A DNA stretch of 64,000 bases from assembly GCA_963821815.1 (NCBI GenBank), contig CAWGFG010000006.1, positions 2,542,001-2,606,000 of the forward strand. The letters are read 5' to 3'. Positions within the stretch are counted from its first letter, which is position 1. The number at the start of each line of letters is the position of its first letter. The position numbers were made by a program, and so were the translations under genes. This document shows positions 17,287-26,353 of this stretch, in pieces. Under the pieces are notes generated by a model. That model was not told the origin of the DNA. It ran no database searches and saw only the letters and a list, made by a program, of their open reading frames with translations. This stretch comes from JASGTU01 sp963821815. Its GTDB lineage: Bacteria > Chloroflexota > Anaerolineae > Caldilineales > Caldilineaceae.

Positions 17287-18141
17287 TTACGGCGCCTCGG
17301 CGTTATCACCTCGGCGGTTATGTGCATAACCGACCATGCGGTCCCACGGTAGCGCACCGGTGCGCAGCCGCACCATGGTGTAAAAGGCCTTCACAATTTC
17401 GAACTTGCTGATTTTGCTGTCGCCTTCGGTGCGATTCACGAAGGTGATGGGCACTTCCGTAATTTTGAAGCCGGCGCGTTGACAGACGAAGGTCATTTCG
17501 ATGAGAAAGCTGTAGCCCGTACTGAAGATGGCGTCAATATCGATGGTTTCCAGCAGACGACGTCGATAGCAACGGAAACCGGCGGTGCAGTCATGTGTGG
17601 TGACGCCGAGAAACGTATGCGCAAGTTGGTTCGCGACTGCGCTGAGCAATACGCGAAATCGAGGCCATCCTACGAGTTTGCCGCCGGGTACATAGCGACT
17701 GCCGACCACGAAATCGGCGCCTTCATCCGCAGCCTGAATTAAGGTGGGAACGCTGTGCGGGTCGTGGCTGAAGTCGGCGTCCATGGTGCAGAGATACTGG
17801 TAGTCTCGGGATAGGCCATAGGCGAAACCGGATTTGTAAGCGGTACCCAAACCGAGCTTGCCTGCGCGATGAATCACGTGAACGCCATCATCACCTGCTG
17901 CAATCGCATCGGCAATGGCGCCTGTGCCGTCCGGTGAGTTGTCGTCGACTACAAGCACGTGCACATCTCCCGGCAAGGCTCGCAGCTCGCCCACCAGGCG
18001 CGGAATGTTTTCCTTTTCATTATACGTGGGCACAATGACCAGCGCTTGACCAGCCCAGTTCGGCTCTGTATTGTCAGCGATAGTACTATCTGCGATTGTG
18101 TTGCCTGCGATTGACTTCGACATGTCATCCTGTGTCATCAT
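17287..18141 (-). CDS. Polyprenyl-phosphate mannose synthase-like GT2 glycosyltransferase
   Basis: A 284-residue GT2 enzyme of the dolichol-phosphate mannose synthase (DPM1/Ppm1) kind. It has IVPTYNEKENIP at about 37-48, the VVDDNSPDGT nucleotide-sugar motif, the catalytic DADFSHDP motif, GSRYVPGG, and the C-terminal NRTEGDSKIS block characteristic of DPM enzymes. It lacks the GtrA-like membrane domain seen in some bacterial relatives, so it is probably a peripheral enzyme on the inner face of the membrane. By family it makes polyprenyl-phosphate mannose (or glucose) for lumen-facing transferases. It is divergent, with 29 bp between the ATG codons, from a DUF2723 transferase that could use its product. 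The N-terminus contains a short repeat (NTIADSTIADNT). Confidence 0.88.
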   Translation of the reverse strand: MMTQDDMSKSIAGNTIADSTIADNTEPNWAGQALVIVPTYNEKENIPRLVGELRALPGDVHVLVVDDNSPDGTGAIADAIAAGDDGVHVIHRAGKLGLGTAYKSGFAYGLSRDYQYLCTMDADFSHDPHSVPTLIQAADEGADFVVGSRYVPGGKLVGWPRFRVLLSAVANQLAHTFLGVTTHDCTAGFRCYRRRLLETIDIDAIFSTGYSFLIEMTFVCQRAGFKITEVPITFVNRTEGDSKISKFEIVKAFYTMVRLRTGALPWDRMVGYAHNRRGDNAEAP

Positions 18142-18170
18142 ACTACCCGTAAGGCGCTACGAATAACTTG

Positions 18171-20159
18171 ATGATTATCGAGGAATCCAACACCACGGTC
18201 AAATATAGTCGTCCCACCCGTATAGACTGGATAGTCGCCGTAGGGCTTTTCATTGCCAGTCTCATTCTCTATGGTCTGACGACTGCACCGGACGTTCTCC
18301 CCGGTGATCCGGGAGAGTTTCAATTCGCAGCATGGCGACTCGGCTTGCCGCACCCAACGGGATATCCGTTCTATATGCTGTTGGGTTCAGCGTGGCAGCA
18401 TGCGTTGGCAATTGTCGGCGTAAGTCCTGCCTTGGCACTGAATCTGATGAGCAGTTTGTTTGCGTCTTTGGCCGTCGCGGCGATGTACGTCTTCATGCTG
18501 CAAGCGCCCTCACGCGGCAAGAACACCAGGCGCATGGTTGCTGTGTTCTCAGCCTTGTTGCTCGCGTCCAACAGTGTGCTCTGGAGCCAAGCCGTACTCG
18601 CCGAAGTCTATGCGCTGCAAGCGCTCTTTATCCTGACGCTGCTTATTCTGCTCCAGCGGATATCGTTTATGTGCGCTGGTAGTGCTCTTTCAACCCGGTG
18701 TAAACGTACGTTGATCGCCTCCGTGTTCCTCTTCGGACTCGGCCTGACACATCACGCCACGACCCTTCTTCTGCTACCTGCAATCGTCGTCTACTTATGG
18801 CGCATCCAGTTTCCCTGGCGACAGTTCACCTGGCGCGGCTGGACGATCGCCATTATCACGCTGCTCTTGCCCCTAACGCTTTATGCCTATATCCCCCTAC
18901 GCAGCAATGCCTCCGCATCGCCTTGGCTGCACCAGCCTTTTGGCGGCGGTGCGCTGTCGCTCTATCAGAACGACGTTTCGCATTTCATCAGCTACATCAC
19001 CGGACGTTCCATTTCGGTAGGATTCAATGACACGGCGGCGGCGCTGCAACGTCTACCCGAAGCGTTGCGCCTGTGGCATAACAGTTTTGGCGTGGTCGGT
19101 TTGCTGCTTATGGCGCTGGGCGTCTACGTGCTTGTGCTGCGCAATCGACCGCTGCTGTGGCTCACAGTCGTTACCTTAGTAGCCCAGCAGCTGTTTAACC
19201 TCTTTTACGCCATCGGCGACATCGCCGCATACTACATTCCGCTCTTCATTATCGGCGCTATCTGGGCGGGTTATGGCGCCGCGGGACTGGCGGACGGCGT
19301 CTACATGCGTTGGTTGAGCGGCAACGCTCGGGTTCGGTCCACCACTTCAATGGGAACGCGCGTTGTCCTGCTGCTCTGCCTGCTGCCCATATGGCAGATC
19401 TGGGCCGAGTACAGTAGCCTCGACCAATCTGGCAACGAGTCCGCTCGCGCCATGTGGGAGGAAATTCTGGCTGCAACGCCGGACGGACAGTCCATCCTCA
19501 TCAGCAACGATCGGGATGAGATTCCACCGCTTATGTACATGCAATATGTGGAAGGTCGTGCGCTATCCGCCACTGCGATGCATCCGCTCATGGCGCCAGA
19601 TGCGCGCTTCAGCGATATTGGCGCAACGGTCGACACGGCGTTGCGTGATGGCGGTGGCGCCCCCGTATTCCTTATCAAGCATATGCCCGGTTTGGAGGTC
19701 AAATATATACTGGATGAGTCTGCACCTCCGCTGGTCGGCGTGCAGCCGCGACGTTCTTCTGTTCCCATGGTTGCAGTCGAACAGCCAATCGGTGGGTTGA
19801 CTCTAGTTGGCTATGACTGGATTGCCCAGCCAGACGATGCACATAGCGTGCTTGTGCGGTTCTACTGGCGAGTCGATGAGCGCCTGGACGCAGATTACAC
19901 AACATCCGTGCAAATATTTTCCGACAATGACCAGAAGTTGGCCCAAAATGACGCGCAACCTGGCGGCGTCTACTACCCGACCTCCTTGTGGAAACCCGGC
20001 GAAACACTAGTGGATGAACACGTGTTGTCGCTGCCTGAAGATGGTTTATCGGACGAGCTGACGGACGCTGCCATCCTACAGATCGGCGCCTACACAGGCC
20101 CTGATTTCCGCCAACTGGGTGAGCCGTTGCGTCTTCATCTGGATGATGCAGAGAACTGA
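18171..20159 (+). CDS. DUF2723 membrane protein, protein O-mannosyltransferase-like
   Basis: About 662 residues with roughly eleven membrane segments in the first 400 residues and a soluble outer C-terminal domain (about 440-660). The first loop has the DUF2723 signature PGDPGEFQFAAWRLGLPHPTG, in which GDPGEF supplies the acidic GT-C motif. A family member, human TMEM260, is an O-mannosyltransferase, so a role in glycosylating exported proteins is reasonable, though unproven here. It starts at ATG 18171 (TTG 18168 is in frame), divergent from a polyprenyl-phosphate-mannose-synthase-like gene and just upstream of a Thr/Ser-rich secreted protein. The C-terminal part (GLTLVGYDW, YWRVDERLDADYTTSVQIF) resembles a beta-sandwich. 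Confidence 0.82.
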   Translation: MIIEESNTTVKYSRPTRIDWIVAVGLFIASLILYGLTTAPDVLPGDPGEFQFAAWRLGLPHPTGYPFYMLLGSAWQHALAIVGVSPALALNLMSSLFASLAVAAMYVFMLQAPSRGKNTRRMVAVFSALLLASNSVLWSQAVLAEVYALQALFILTLLILLQRISFMCAGSALSTRCKRTLIASVFLFGLGLTHHATTLLLLPAIVVYLWRIQFPWRQFTWRGWTIAIITLLLPLTLYAYIPLRSNASASPWLHQPFGGGALSLYQNDVSHFISYITGRSISVGFNDTAAALQRLPEALRLWHNSFGVVGLLLMALGVYVLVLRNRPLLWLTVVTLVAQQLFNLFYAIGDIAAYYIPLFIIGAIWAGYGAAGLADGVYMRWLSGNARVRSTTSMGTRVVLLLCLLPIWQIWAEYSSLDQSGNESARAMWEEILAATPDGQSILISNDRDEIPPLMYMQYVEGRALSATAMHPLMAPDARFSDIGATVDTALRDGGGAPVFLIKHMPGLEVKYILDESAPPLVGVQPRRSSVPMVAVEQPIGGLTLVGYDWIAQPDDAHSVLVRFYWRVDERLDADYTTSVQIFSDNDQKLAQNDAQPGGVYYPTSLWKPGETLVDEHVLSLPEDGLSDELTDAAILQIGAYTGPDFRQLGEPLRLHLDDAEN

Positions 20160-20241
20160 TTAACCAGCCGCACAACGCTTCGTTCCGTTCTTTCTATCGC
20201 TACGTATGCTAATGAGGTACATCCGAGCATATGAAGGCGGT

Positions 20242-20270
20242 TTGAACTCGCTCGTGATTTCGCCTACAAT
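20242..20270 (+). promoter_or_regulatory. Sigma70-type promoter for the fasciclin gene
   Basis: TTGAAC (20242-20247) and TACAAT (20265-20270) are spaced by 17 bp. Transcription would start near 20278, giving a leader of about 158 bases to the ATG at 20436. No other feature was seen in this 276-bp gap. Confidence 0.6.
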
Positions 20271-20435
20271 TGAGTAAATATGGATAGTGGTCCATAGCCG
20301 CCCTGGCTACACTTATCGCGGGTACCACGTCAGCGTCAACGTGTGCAATGAATCGGAACTGAATACGAGTGATATGCGGACTACAGAAAACGTTTTCTGA
20401 CACCAGCTGCCCAATTACCAGCACAGGAGAATTCT

Positions 20436-21836
20436 ATGAATATGAATCGTATACTAAGTTTATTGATCGCCGTTGCTTTACTGTTATCAATGAGTACTGC
20501 TGCCTTCGCCCAAGAGGCGGACATTGTCGATACTGCAGCTTCTAGAGATGACCTTTCATCGTTGGTCTTAAGCCTACAAACGGCAGATCTTGTCGACGTA
20601 TTGAAGCAGGATGGGCCGTTCACGGTCTTTGCGCCGAATAATGCAGCGTTCGATGTACTTGCAAACGACGGCACGCTCGACGCATTGCTGGCTGACCCCT
20701 CCGGCGAATTGACTGACATCTTGCTCTATCACGTTACAACAGGGAAGGTACTGTCGTCTGACCTGATTGACGGTATGGAAGTAGAAACAGCGAACGGAGC
20801 GAAGTTGACCATCTCTGTGGCTGATGACGGCGTCATGGTCAACAATGCTCACGTTGTAGAAGCGGATATTGAAGCGTCCAATGGCGTCATTCATATAATC
20901 GATGCCGTACTCAACCCTTCTGATATGACCACGATGGATAATCAAGGCATAGACGCCGACGCCAGAGCCGATGCCATAGTGACAGAATCTAAGGACGCCG
21001 CCACTGATATGGAAGACGTCGCTGCAGGCGAAGAAGCCGACTCAGGAATGGACACAGCCGCCGACGCAGACGCCATGATGACCGAAACTGAAGATGACTC
21101 TACGGATGCGGCTACCATGGAAGAAAGTGAAACCGCCGACTCTGAAATGGACACAGCCGCCGACGCAGACGCCATGATGACTGAAACTGAAGATGACTCT
21201 ACGGATGCGGCTACCATGGATGAAAGTGAAACCGCTGACGCAGGAATGGATACAGCCGCCGACGCCGACGCCATGATGACCGAGACGGAAGATCAATCCA
21301 TGGAGACGACCGCTGTGGATGCAGGCGCTATGATGACCGAAACTGTAGATCAGTCGCTAGACACGTCCGCCGTGGATGCAGGCGCTATGATGACCGAGAC
21401 CGTAGATCAATCCATGGATACCGCCGCTGTGGATGCAGGCGCTATGATGACCGAAACCGTAGATCAATCCATGGATACTACCGCCGTGGATGCAGGCGCT
21501 ATGATGACTGAAACCGTAGATCAATCCATGGATACTACCGCCGTGGATGCAGGCGCCATGATGACCGAAACCGTAGATCAATCCATGGATACTACCGCCG
21601 TGGATGCAGGCGCCATGATGACTGAAACCGTAGGTCAATCCATGGATACTACCGCCGTGGATGCAGGCGCTATGACTGATTCTGGAACTACTGTGAATTC
21701 AGAAACCGGAACCCTGATCCCGGTTGAAATGCCAGTTACTGGCACGGCGCCAATTTCAGTGCCGATGGTACTGCTTGTCGTATCCGGATTTATGGCCGTA
21801 CTAGCGTCAGCAGCAGTGGTTTCTCGTCGAAAGTAG
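20436..21836 (+). CDS. Secreted fasciclin-domain protein with tandem acidic Thr/Met repeats and LPxTG-like anchor
   Basis: The 466-residue protein begins with a signal peptide (LLIAVALLLSMSTAAFA, cleavage near residue 25). A complete fasciclin (FAS1) domain follows at about 28-158, with the H1 block DGPFTVFAPNNAAF and the H2-like VVEADIEASNGVIHIIDAVL. FAS1 domains mediate adhesion. Residues about 165-412 are low-complexity: two 33-residue units, then seven 19-residue units built on MMTETVDQSMDTTAVDAGA. The end is EMPVTG, a hydrophobic span of about 25 residues, and SRRK, the layout of a sortase substrate with MPVTG in place of LPxTG. AGGAGA lies five bases before the ATG. The repeats look like a stalk holding the FAS1 domain away from the cell and could carry O-glycans. 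Confidence 0.9.
   Translation: MNMNRILSLLIAVALLLSMSTAAFAQEADIVDTAASRDDLSSLVLSLQTADLVDVLKQDGPFTVFAPNNAAFDVLANDGTLDALLADPSGELTDILLYHVTTGKVLSSDLIDGMEVETANGAKLTISVADDGVMVNNAHVVEADIEASNGVIHIIDAVLNPSDMTTMDNQGIDADARADAIVTESKDAATDMEDVAAGEEADSGMDTAADADAMMTETEDDSTDAATMEESETADSEMDTAADADAMMTETEDDSTDAATMDESETADAGMDTAADADAMMTETEDQSMETTAVDAGAMMTETVDQSLDTSAVDAGAMMTETVDQSMDTAAVDAGAMMTETVDQSMDTTAVDAGAMMTETVDQSMDTTAVDAGAMMTETVDQSMDTTAVDAGAMMTETVGQSMDTTAVDAGAMTDSGTTVNSETGTLIPVEMPVTGTAPISVPMVLLVVSGFMAVLASAAVVSRRK
21075..21272 (+). repeat. Two 99-bp in-frame tandem repeats in the fasciclin gene
   Basis: Units begin at 21075 and 21174, each encoding 33 residues starting MMTETEDDSTDAAT. The next array begins with the same MMTETED start at 21273, exactly 99 bp on. 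Differences between units are a few substitutions. Confidence 0.9.
21273..21671 (+). repeat. Seven 57-bp in-frame tandem repeats in the fasciclin gene
   Basis: Units start at 21273, 21330 and every 57 bp to 21615; the array ends at 21671. Each encodes 19 residues (MMTETVDQSMDTTAVDAGA consensus). The inner units are nearly identical in DNA, which indicates recent expansion. The unit length is a multiple of three, so copy-number change keeps the frame. Confidence 0.95.
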
Positions 21837-21902
21837 CCCCATCTAGACCATCCGTTTGTGCATCTTGCCTAAGGTGCTTGAACATATTGCATAAGTTCTG
21901 TT

Positions 21903-21935
21903 CGTGCGGCGTTTGCCATTTGCAGGCGCCGCACG
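21903..21935 (+). terminator. Hairpin downstream of the fasciclin gene
   Basis: CGTGCGGCG (21903-21911) pairs perfectly with CGCCGCACG (21927-21935) across a 15-base loop. No T-tract follows, so termination is uncertain. It lies in the 264-bp gap before the BMP lipoprotein gene and might instead act in the leader of that gene. Confidence 0.45.
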
Positions 21936-22100
21936 ATGCGTATAGACTACAATCTAGTTTCGTATTGTCGATGTCGGACAAACAACCGTAGCATCACTCC
22001 ACAAAACCAAGTAGGGGAAGAAATAGCTTCTTTCCAAACCCCCTCCAGCGTTGCAGGTCTAGTGACCTTCTCACTTAACAACTTCTTGAACGGAGGAAAC

Positions 22101-23381
22101 ATGCGTAAACCCAAACTGTACTCGGTCCTTGTTCTCACAATGGTGTTGGCGCTGGTATTATCGGCTTGCGCAGCACCTGTTGCCCCAGCCCCTGCACCAG
22201 CTGGCGACAATGCGGCGGCTGAAACGGCAGAAGTAGCAGCTCCAGACACAGGTGCGTTGCAGATTCCCGAACCTGATCCGGATAAGTTCAATGTCGCTTG
22301 GGTCTATGTCGGCCCCATCGGTGACGGTGGCTGGACCTATGCCCATAACGAAGGCCGCGAGTTTGTTGAGGCTGAAATGGGCGACACGGTGCACACCGCC
22401 TATCTTGAAAGCGTTCCCGAAGGCGCAGATGCCGAGCGCGTGATCCGCAGCCTAGCCCGCAACGGATTCGACGGCATTATCACTACGTCCTTCGGTTTCA
22501 TGGACCCGACAGAAACAGTCGCACTGGAATTTCCTGACACAGATTTCGTGCATGTGTCCGGCTACAAGAAACACGATCCCAACTTCGCCAACCTCTTCGG
22601 CGGTATGGAAAGCTTAAAATATCTTGTGGGTATGATCGCCGGCGCTCGAGCAGCCGAAGACGGCGCCACCAAGATTGGCTATGTCGCTCCCTTCCCGATT
22701 CCCGAAGTCATTCGCCACCTCAATGCGGCGGCTCTAGGCATGGAACAGACCTGCCCAGAGTGTGAACTAGATATCCGCTGGATCTTCACGTGGTTTGATC
22801 CAGACATCGAACGCCAGGCTGCCGAGTCTCTGATGGAATCAGGCGCAGCCGTGGTCATCACCGGCGCGGACACTACCGGTCCTGTGCAAGTTGCCGGTGA
22901 AATGGGCAAGTACGGCGTTGGTTATGACAGCCGAAACGCTTGTGAAGTCGATCCCGAAGCTTGTCTGACCGTTCCTTACTGGAATTGGGGTCCGTTCTAT
23001 GTCGACATGATTCAGAGCATGATAGACGGATCGTTCAAAGCCGAAGACATCTACTTCGATGTTGACAGCGGCGCGCTGGGTCTGCTTGGCTTCATGGAAG
23101 GACAAACACCTGCACCAGGCGTTCCCGAGTCTGTCATCCCACAGGTACAGGATCTGCTGGGACAGATGCTGGCTGGCGAATTTGATCGCTTCGATGTCTA
23201 CACAGGCCCGATTAATAACAATAAGGGTGAGCTTGTCGTGCCCGAAGGCGAATCCCTTACCCAGTCTGACCTGGAAGGAATCGACGATGCACTCGGCGAG
23301 CAACTTGGCCGACCCGGCTGCACCTACTGCATGAACTGGCTTGCGGAAGGTGTTTCACCGGACGCTGAGTTGCCCCAATAG
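22101..23381 (+). CDS. BMP-family ABC transporter substrate-binding lipoprotein
   Basis: A 426-residue lipoprotein of the Basic Membrane Protein (PnrA-like) family, which in characterised cases binds purine nucleosides. The start ATG 22101 has a strong GGAGG site four bases upstream. The signal peptide ends in the lipobox LSAC (C23), followed by an Ala/Pro linker. The mature protein shows the BMP blocks NVAWVYVGPIGDGGWT, RSLARNGFDGIITTSFGF, HVSGYKK and GMIAGARAAE, and later ITGADTTGPVQVAGEMG. A CPEC/CEVDPEAC pattern adds several cysteines that could form disulfides. ATPase and permease genes follow after a hairpin at 23411. The ligand is inferred only from family membership. Confidence 0.92.
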   Translation: MRKPKLYSVLVLTMVLALVLSACAAPVAPAPAPAGDNAAAETAEVAAPDTGALQIPEPDPDKFNVAWVYVGPIGDGGWTYAHNEGREFVEAEMGDTVHTAYLESVPEGADAERVIRSLARNGFDGIITTSFGFMDPTETVALEFPDTDFVHVSGYKKHDPNFANLFGGMESLKYLVGMIAGARAAEDGATKIGYVAPFPIPEVIRHLNAAALGMEQTCPECELDIRWIFTWFDPDIERQAAESLMESGAAVVITGADTTGPVQVAGEMGKYGVGYDSRNACEVDPEACLTVPYWNWGPFYVDMIQSMIDGSFKAEDIYFDVDSGALGLLGFMEGQTPAPGVPESVIPQVQDLLGQMLAGEFDRFDVYTGPINNNKGELVVPEGESLTQSDLEGIDDALGEQLGRPGCTYCMNWLAEGVSPDAELPQ

Positions 23382-23410
23382 GCGTCTGAACAGTATCGAT
23401 GATGGCAGTG

Positions 23411-23450
23411 GGCGGGGTTGCGCACGATACGTGACCCCGCCTTTTCTTTT
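23411..23450 (+). terminator. Terminator/attenuator between the BMP lipoprotein and transporter genes
   Basis: GGCGGGGT (23411-23418) pairs with ACCCCGCC (23434-23441). An inner CACG-ATA-CGTG stem lies inside the loop, and TTTTCTTTT follows. Its place between the binding-protein gene and the ATPase gene would allow more lipoprotein than membrane subunits to be made. Confidence 0.8.
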
Positions 23451-23615
23451 CCATTTCGGATATGGCGCTGTGCGTTGCGACTTCTGGCTGCGAATCCATC
23501 GCCACAGATCTGTTTTGAACTTGCGTTTACCGTCGCAATCTGGCATGCTCTCTGCGGATAGCCTCAGAGCCTCGAGGGGTCAGCCGCTCATCACCACGCC
23601 TGGATCGAAAAATCA

Positions 23616-25163
23616 ATGACTGACGAAGTCCTCGCCCTTGAAATGCGCAACATCACCAAAACATTTCCCGGCGTCGTCGCCAACGACAACGTAACCTTTA
23701 CTGTGCGCAAGGGCGAAGTGCATGCGCTGCTCGGTGAGAATGGCGCCGGCAAATCCACGCTGATGAACGTCCTATGCGGTCTCTATCATCCGGAACTCGG
23801 CAGCATGGCCATCCACAATCAGCCTGTCGTCTTTCATTCGCCGAGAGACGCCATTGAAGCCGGCGTCGGCATGGTGCATCAGCACTTCATGCTGGTGGAC
23901 TCCATGACTGTCGCAGAGAATATTATCCTGGGTCTGCGTAATGTGAGCCTTGTGCTCAAGACCAGCGAGATCGAAAAGGAGATCCGGCGCATAGGCGAGC
24001 AGTATGGGTTGCCGGTGCATCCTGGGCTGAAGGTGTGGCAACTCTCTGTCGGTGAGCAGCAGCGGGTTGAGATCATCAAACAGCTCTACCGCGGCGTAGA
24101 TATTCTTATTTTGGACGAGCCGACGGCTGTCCTGACGCCGCAGGAGACCGAAACGCTGTTTGAAACACTGCGGCAGATGACCGCAGCCGGCAAGACTATC
24201 ATCTTCATCAGCCATAAACTGGACGAAGTACTCTCCATCGCCAACCGAGTGACGGTTTTGCGAGGCGGAAAATGGATAGCCACTGTCGATGCCGAGGGTA
24301 TGACAAAGCCTGAACTAGCCAGCCTCATGGTAGGCAGAGAAGTGCTTTTCCAAATCAAGAAAGCGCCAGCCGCTATCCGTGAAGAGCGACTGGTCATCAG
24401 CGACCTGGAAGCGCTCAACGACAAAGGCTTGCTGGCGCTTAACAAGTTATCGCTGTCGGTGCGTTCCGGCGAGATCGTCGGTATCGCCGGCGTCGCCGGT
24501 AACGGTCAGAAGGAACTTGCCGAGACCATTTGCGGGTTGCGAACCATTGAACGCGGAAGTATCATGGTAGCCGATAATTCGGTAGCAGGCGCCCCTCCCA
24601 TTCTAGTCATAGAAGCGGGTGTTGCCTATATACCGGAAGACCGCAGCGCGACGGGCAGCGCGCCACATTTGTCTGTAGCCGAAAACCTGGCGCTCAAATC
24701 GTATCGTCGACCCGGTATCGGCCGTGGCGCATTTATAAACCGTAAAAAAATGCGCGAGGAGGCCGTGCGCCTCATTCGCGAGTTCGACATTTCGACGCCA
24801 GACGCGGATACGCAGGCAAGATTATTGAGCGGCGGTAATCTTCAAAAGCTCATCCTTGCACGCGAGATATCTCAGCAACCGCAGGTCACCATTGCCGCGT
24901 CGCCCACGCGCGGGCTGGATGTGGGCGCCACAGAGAACGTGCGCAATATCCTGCTCCAGGAACGTACGCAAGGCGCGGCCATTTTGCTCATCTCAGAGGA
25001 CCTGGATGAAGTCATGGCGCTCTCCGATCGCATTGCTGTCATCTACGAGGGAGAGATCGTAGGTCTGATACCCGGCGAGCAGGCAGACCGTGAAGAGATC
25101 GGTTTGATGATGGCAGGCGAAAGCGTAGAACGCCATGCAACGCAAGAGACAGATGCTGCATGA
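23616..25163 (+). CDS. ABC transporter ATP-binding protein, nucleoside/BMP type (two NBDs)
   Basis: A 515-residue double ATPase that powers the BMP system. The first nucleotide-binding domain has Walker A GENGAGKST (40-48), signature LSVGEQQRVEI, Walker B ILILDEPTAVL, and a switch His in FISHKLDEV. The second domain has a degenerate P-loop (GVAGNGQKEL), the LSGGNLQKLILARE signature and PTRGLDVGA. This asymmetry is normal for the RbsA/NupA-like subfamily, in which the second site is inactive. Its end overlaps the first permease start by four bases (ATGA, 25160-25163). Confidence 0.93.
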   Translation: MTDEVLALEMRNITKTFPGVVANDNVTFTVRKGEVHALLGENGAGKSTLMNVLCGLYHPELGSMAIHNQPVVFHSPRDAIEAGVGMVHQHFMLVDSMTVAENIILGLRNVSLVLKTSEIEKEIRRIGEQYGLPVHPGLKVWQLSVGEQQRVEIIKQLYRGVDILILDEPTAVLTPQETETLFETLRQMTAAGKTIIFISHKLDEVLSIANRVTVLRGGKWIATVDAEGMTKPELASLMVGREVLFQIKKAPAAIREERLVISDLEALNDKGLLALNKLSLSVRSGEIVGIAGVAGNGQKELAETICGLRTIERGSIMVADNSVAGAPPILVIEAGVAYIPEDRSATGSAPHLSVAENLALKSYRRPGIGRGAFINRKKMREEAVRLIREFDISTPDADTQARLLSGGNLQKLILAREISQQPQVTIAASPTRGLDVGATENVRNILLQERTQGAAILLISEDLDEVMALSDRIAVIYEGEIVGLIPGEQADREEIGLMMAGESVERHATQETDAA

Positions 25164-26269
25164 CCACCCAAGCCGCCTCCGGTCGACAAGCACGCACGCA
25201 TCTCCGCATTGAACGTGTGTTGGTTCAGCCGCGTTGGCTGTCCATTGCGTCGCCCATCATTTTGATCATTCTTTCACTACTAGTAGGTGCGCTACTGTTG
25301 TGGTTGATCGGCGCCAATCCATGGTTTGTCTACCGACGCATGGGCGAACTCGCCTTCGGATCGGCCTATGGCTGGTCGGACACAACCATTAAGGCCACGC
25401 CGCTGATCCTGGCGGCGCTGGGCGTTTCCATCGCCTTCCGCATGCGACTCTGGAATATCGGCGCCGAAGGTCAACTCATGATCGGCGCGTTCTTCGCCAC
25501 GGGTACGGCGCTCTACGTAATGCCTTCCAGCACACCGGCCTTTTTCATGCTCACAGCCATGGCCATCGCCGGCTTCATCGGAGGCGCCATCTGGGGGTTC
25601 ATTCCCGGCGTTCTCAAGGCAAAGCTCAACGTCAACGAGATCATCACGACATTGATGCTGAACTACGTAGCCATCCTGTGGAACAATTACTTTGTATACG
25701 GCCCCTGGGGCGAACGAGGGTTCGGCTTGACGCCAACCTTCCCGCGTTCTGCCTGGCTGCCTCGCCTAACGGACTATAGCGACACGATTTCACAGCTACG
25801 AGGATTGACCGCCCACTTCGGTATCTTCATGGCGCTGGGCCTCGCTATCATCCTATCGATCGTTTGGCGAAGGACGAAGTGGGGTTTCGAAGTCAGCGTC
25901 ATCGGCGACAACCCACAGGCGGCACGCTATTCTGGTATCCGATTGGCGCGCAACATCATGCTCGTCATGGCGCTCAGCGGCGGATTCGCCGGACTCGCCG
26001 GCATGAGCGAAGTCTCCGGCGTTGTGCATCGCCTCCAGGAGCGCTTCTCTCCCGGCTACGGATTCACGGCCATCATCATTGCATGGCTCGCCAAACTGAA
26101 TCCCCTGGGCATCGTGCTGGTCTCCTATCTGTTCGGCGGCTTGTTGGTGGGTGGTGACGCTATCCAGCCAGCCGGTATCGCGCAGTTGTTACAGGGCGTC
26201 GTGCTCTTCGTCGTCGTGGGCGGCGAGATGATGCTGCGCTATCGCATTCGAGTGGTTCGACCAGCCTAG
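25160..26269 (+). CDS. ABC transporter permease, BMP/nucleoside type, first subunit
   Basis: A 369-residue integral membrane protein of the RbsC-like (BPD_transp_2) family, with about nine hydrophobic segments. The conserved core is recognisable in FRMRLWNIGAEGQLMIGA and the EIITTLMLNYVA block, and the cytoplasmic coupling region holds NPQAARYSGI. It is longer than the second permease because of an N-terminal extension with one helix. It overlaps the ATPase gene by four bases and lies 84 bp before the second permease; the two presumably form a heterodimeric channel. Confidence 0.92.
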   Translation: MTTQAASGRQARTHLRIERVLVQPRWLSIASPIILIILSLLVGALLLWLIGANPWFVYRRMGELAFGSAYGWSDTTIKATPLILAALGVSIAFRMRLWNIGAEGQLMIGAFFATGTALYVMPSSTPAFFMLTAMAIAGFIGGAIWGFIPGVLKAKLNVNEIITTLMLNYVAILWNNYFVYGPWGERGFGLTPTFPRSAWLPRLTDYSDTISQLRGLTAHFGIFMALGLAIILSIVWRRTKWGFEVSVIGDNPQAARYSGIRLARNIMLVMALSGGFAGLAGMSEVSGVVHRLQERFSPGYGFTAIIIAWLAKLNPLGIVLVSYLFGGLLVGGDAIQPAGIAQLLQGVVLFVVVGGEMMLRYRIRVVRPA

Positions 26270-26353
26270 CAGGACTAGAATTATCCGACGGTACTTTACG
26301 CTAACAACCGAACGAGGTTGCTCAAGCAAAGCGGTCAAGGAAACGCTATCGGC

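Noticed and set aside
21042..21638. Antisense His/Gly/Ile-rich open frames opposite the fasciclin repeats
   Set aside because: They are mirror translations of the tandem repeats, without a start context or ribosome-binding site.
21075..21671. CRISPR-like repeat array
   Set aside because: The repeats are contiguous coding units of 99 and 57 bp with no spacers and no cas genes nearby.
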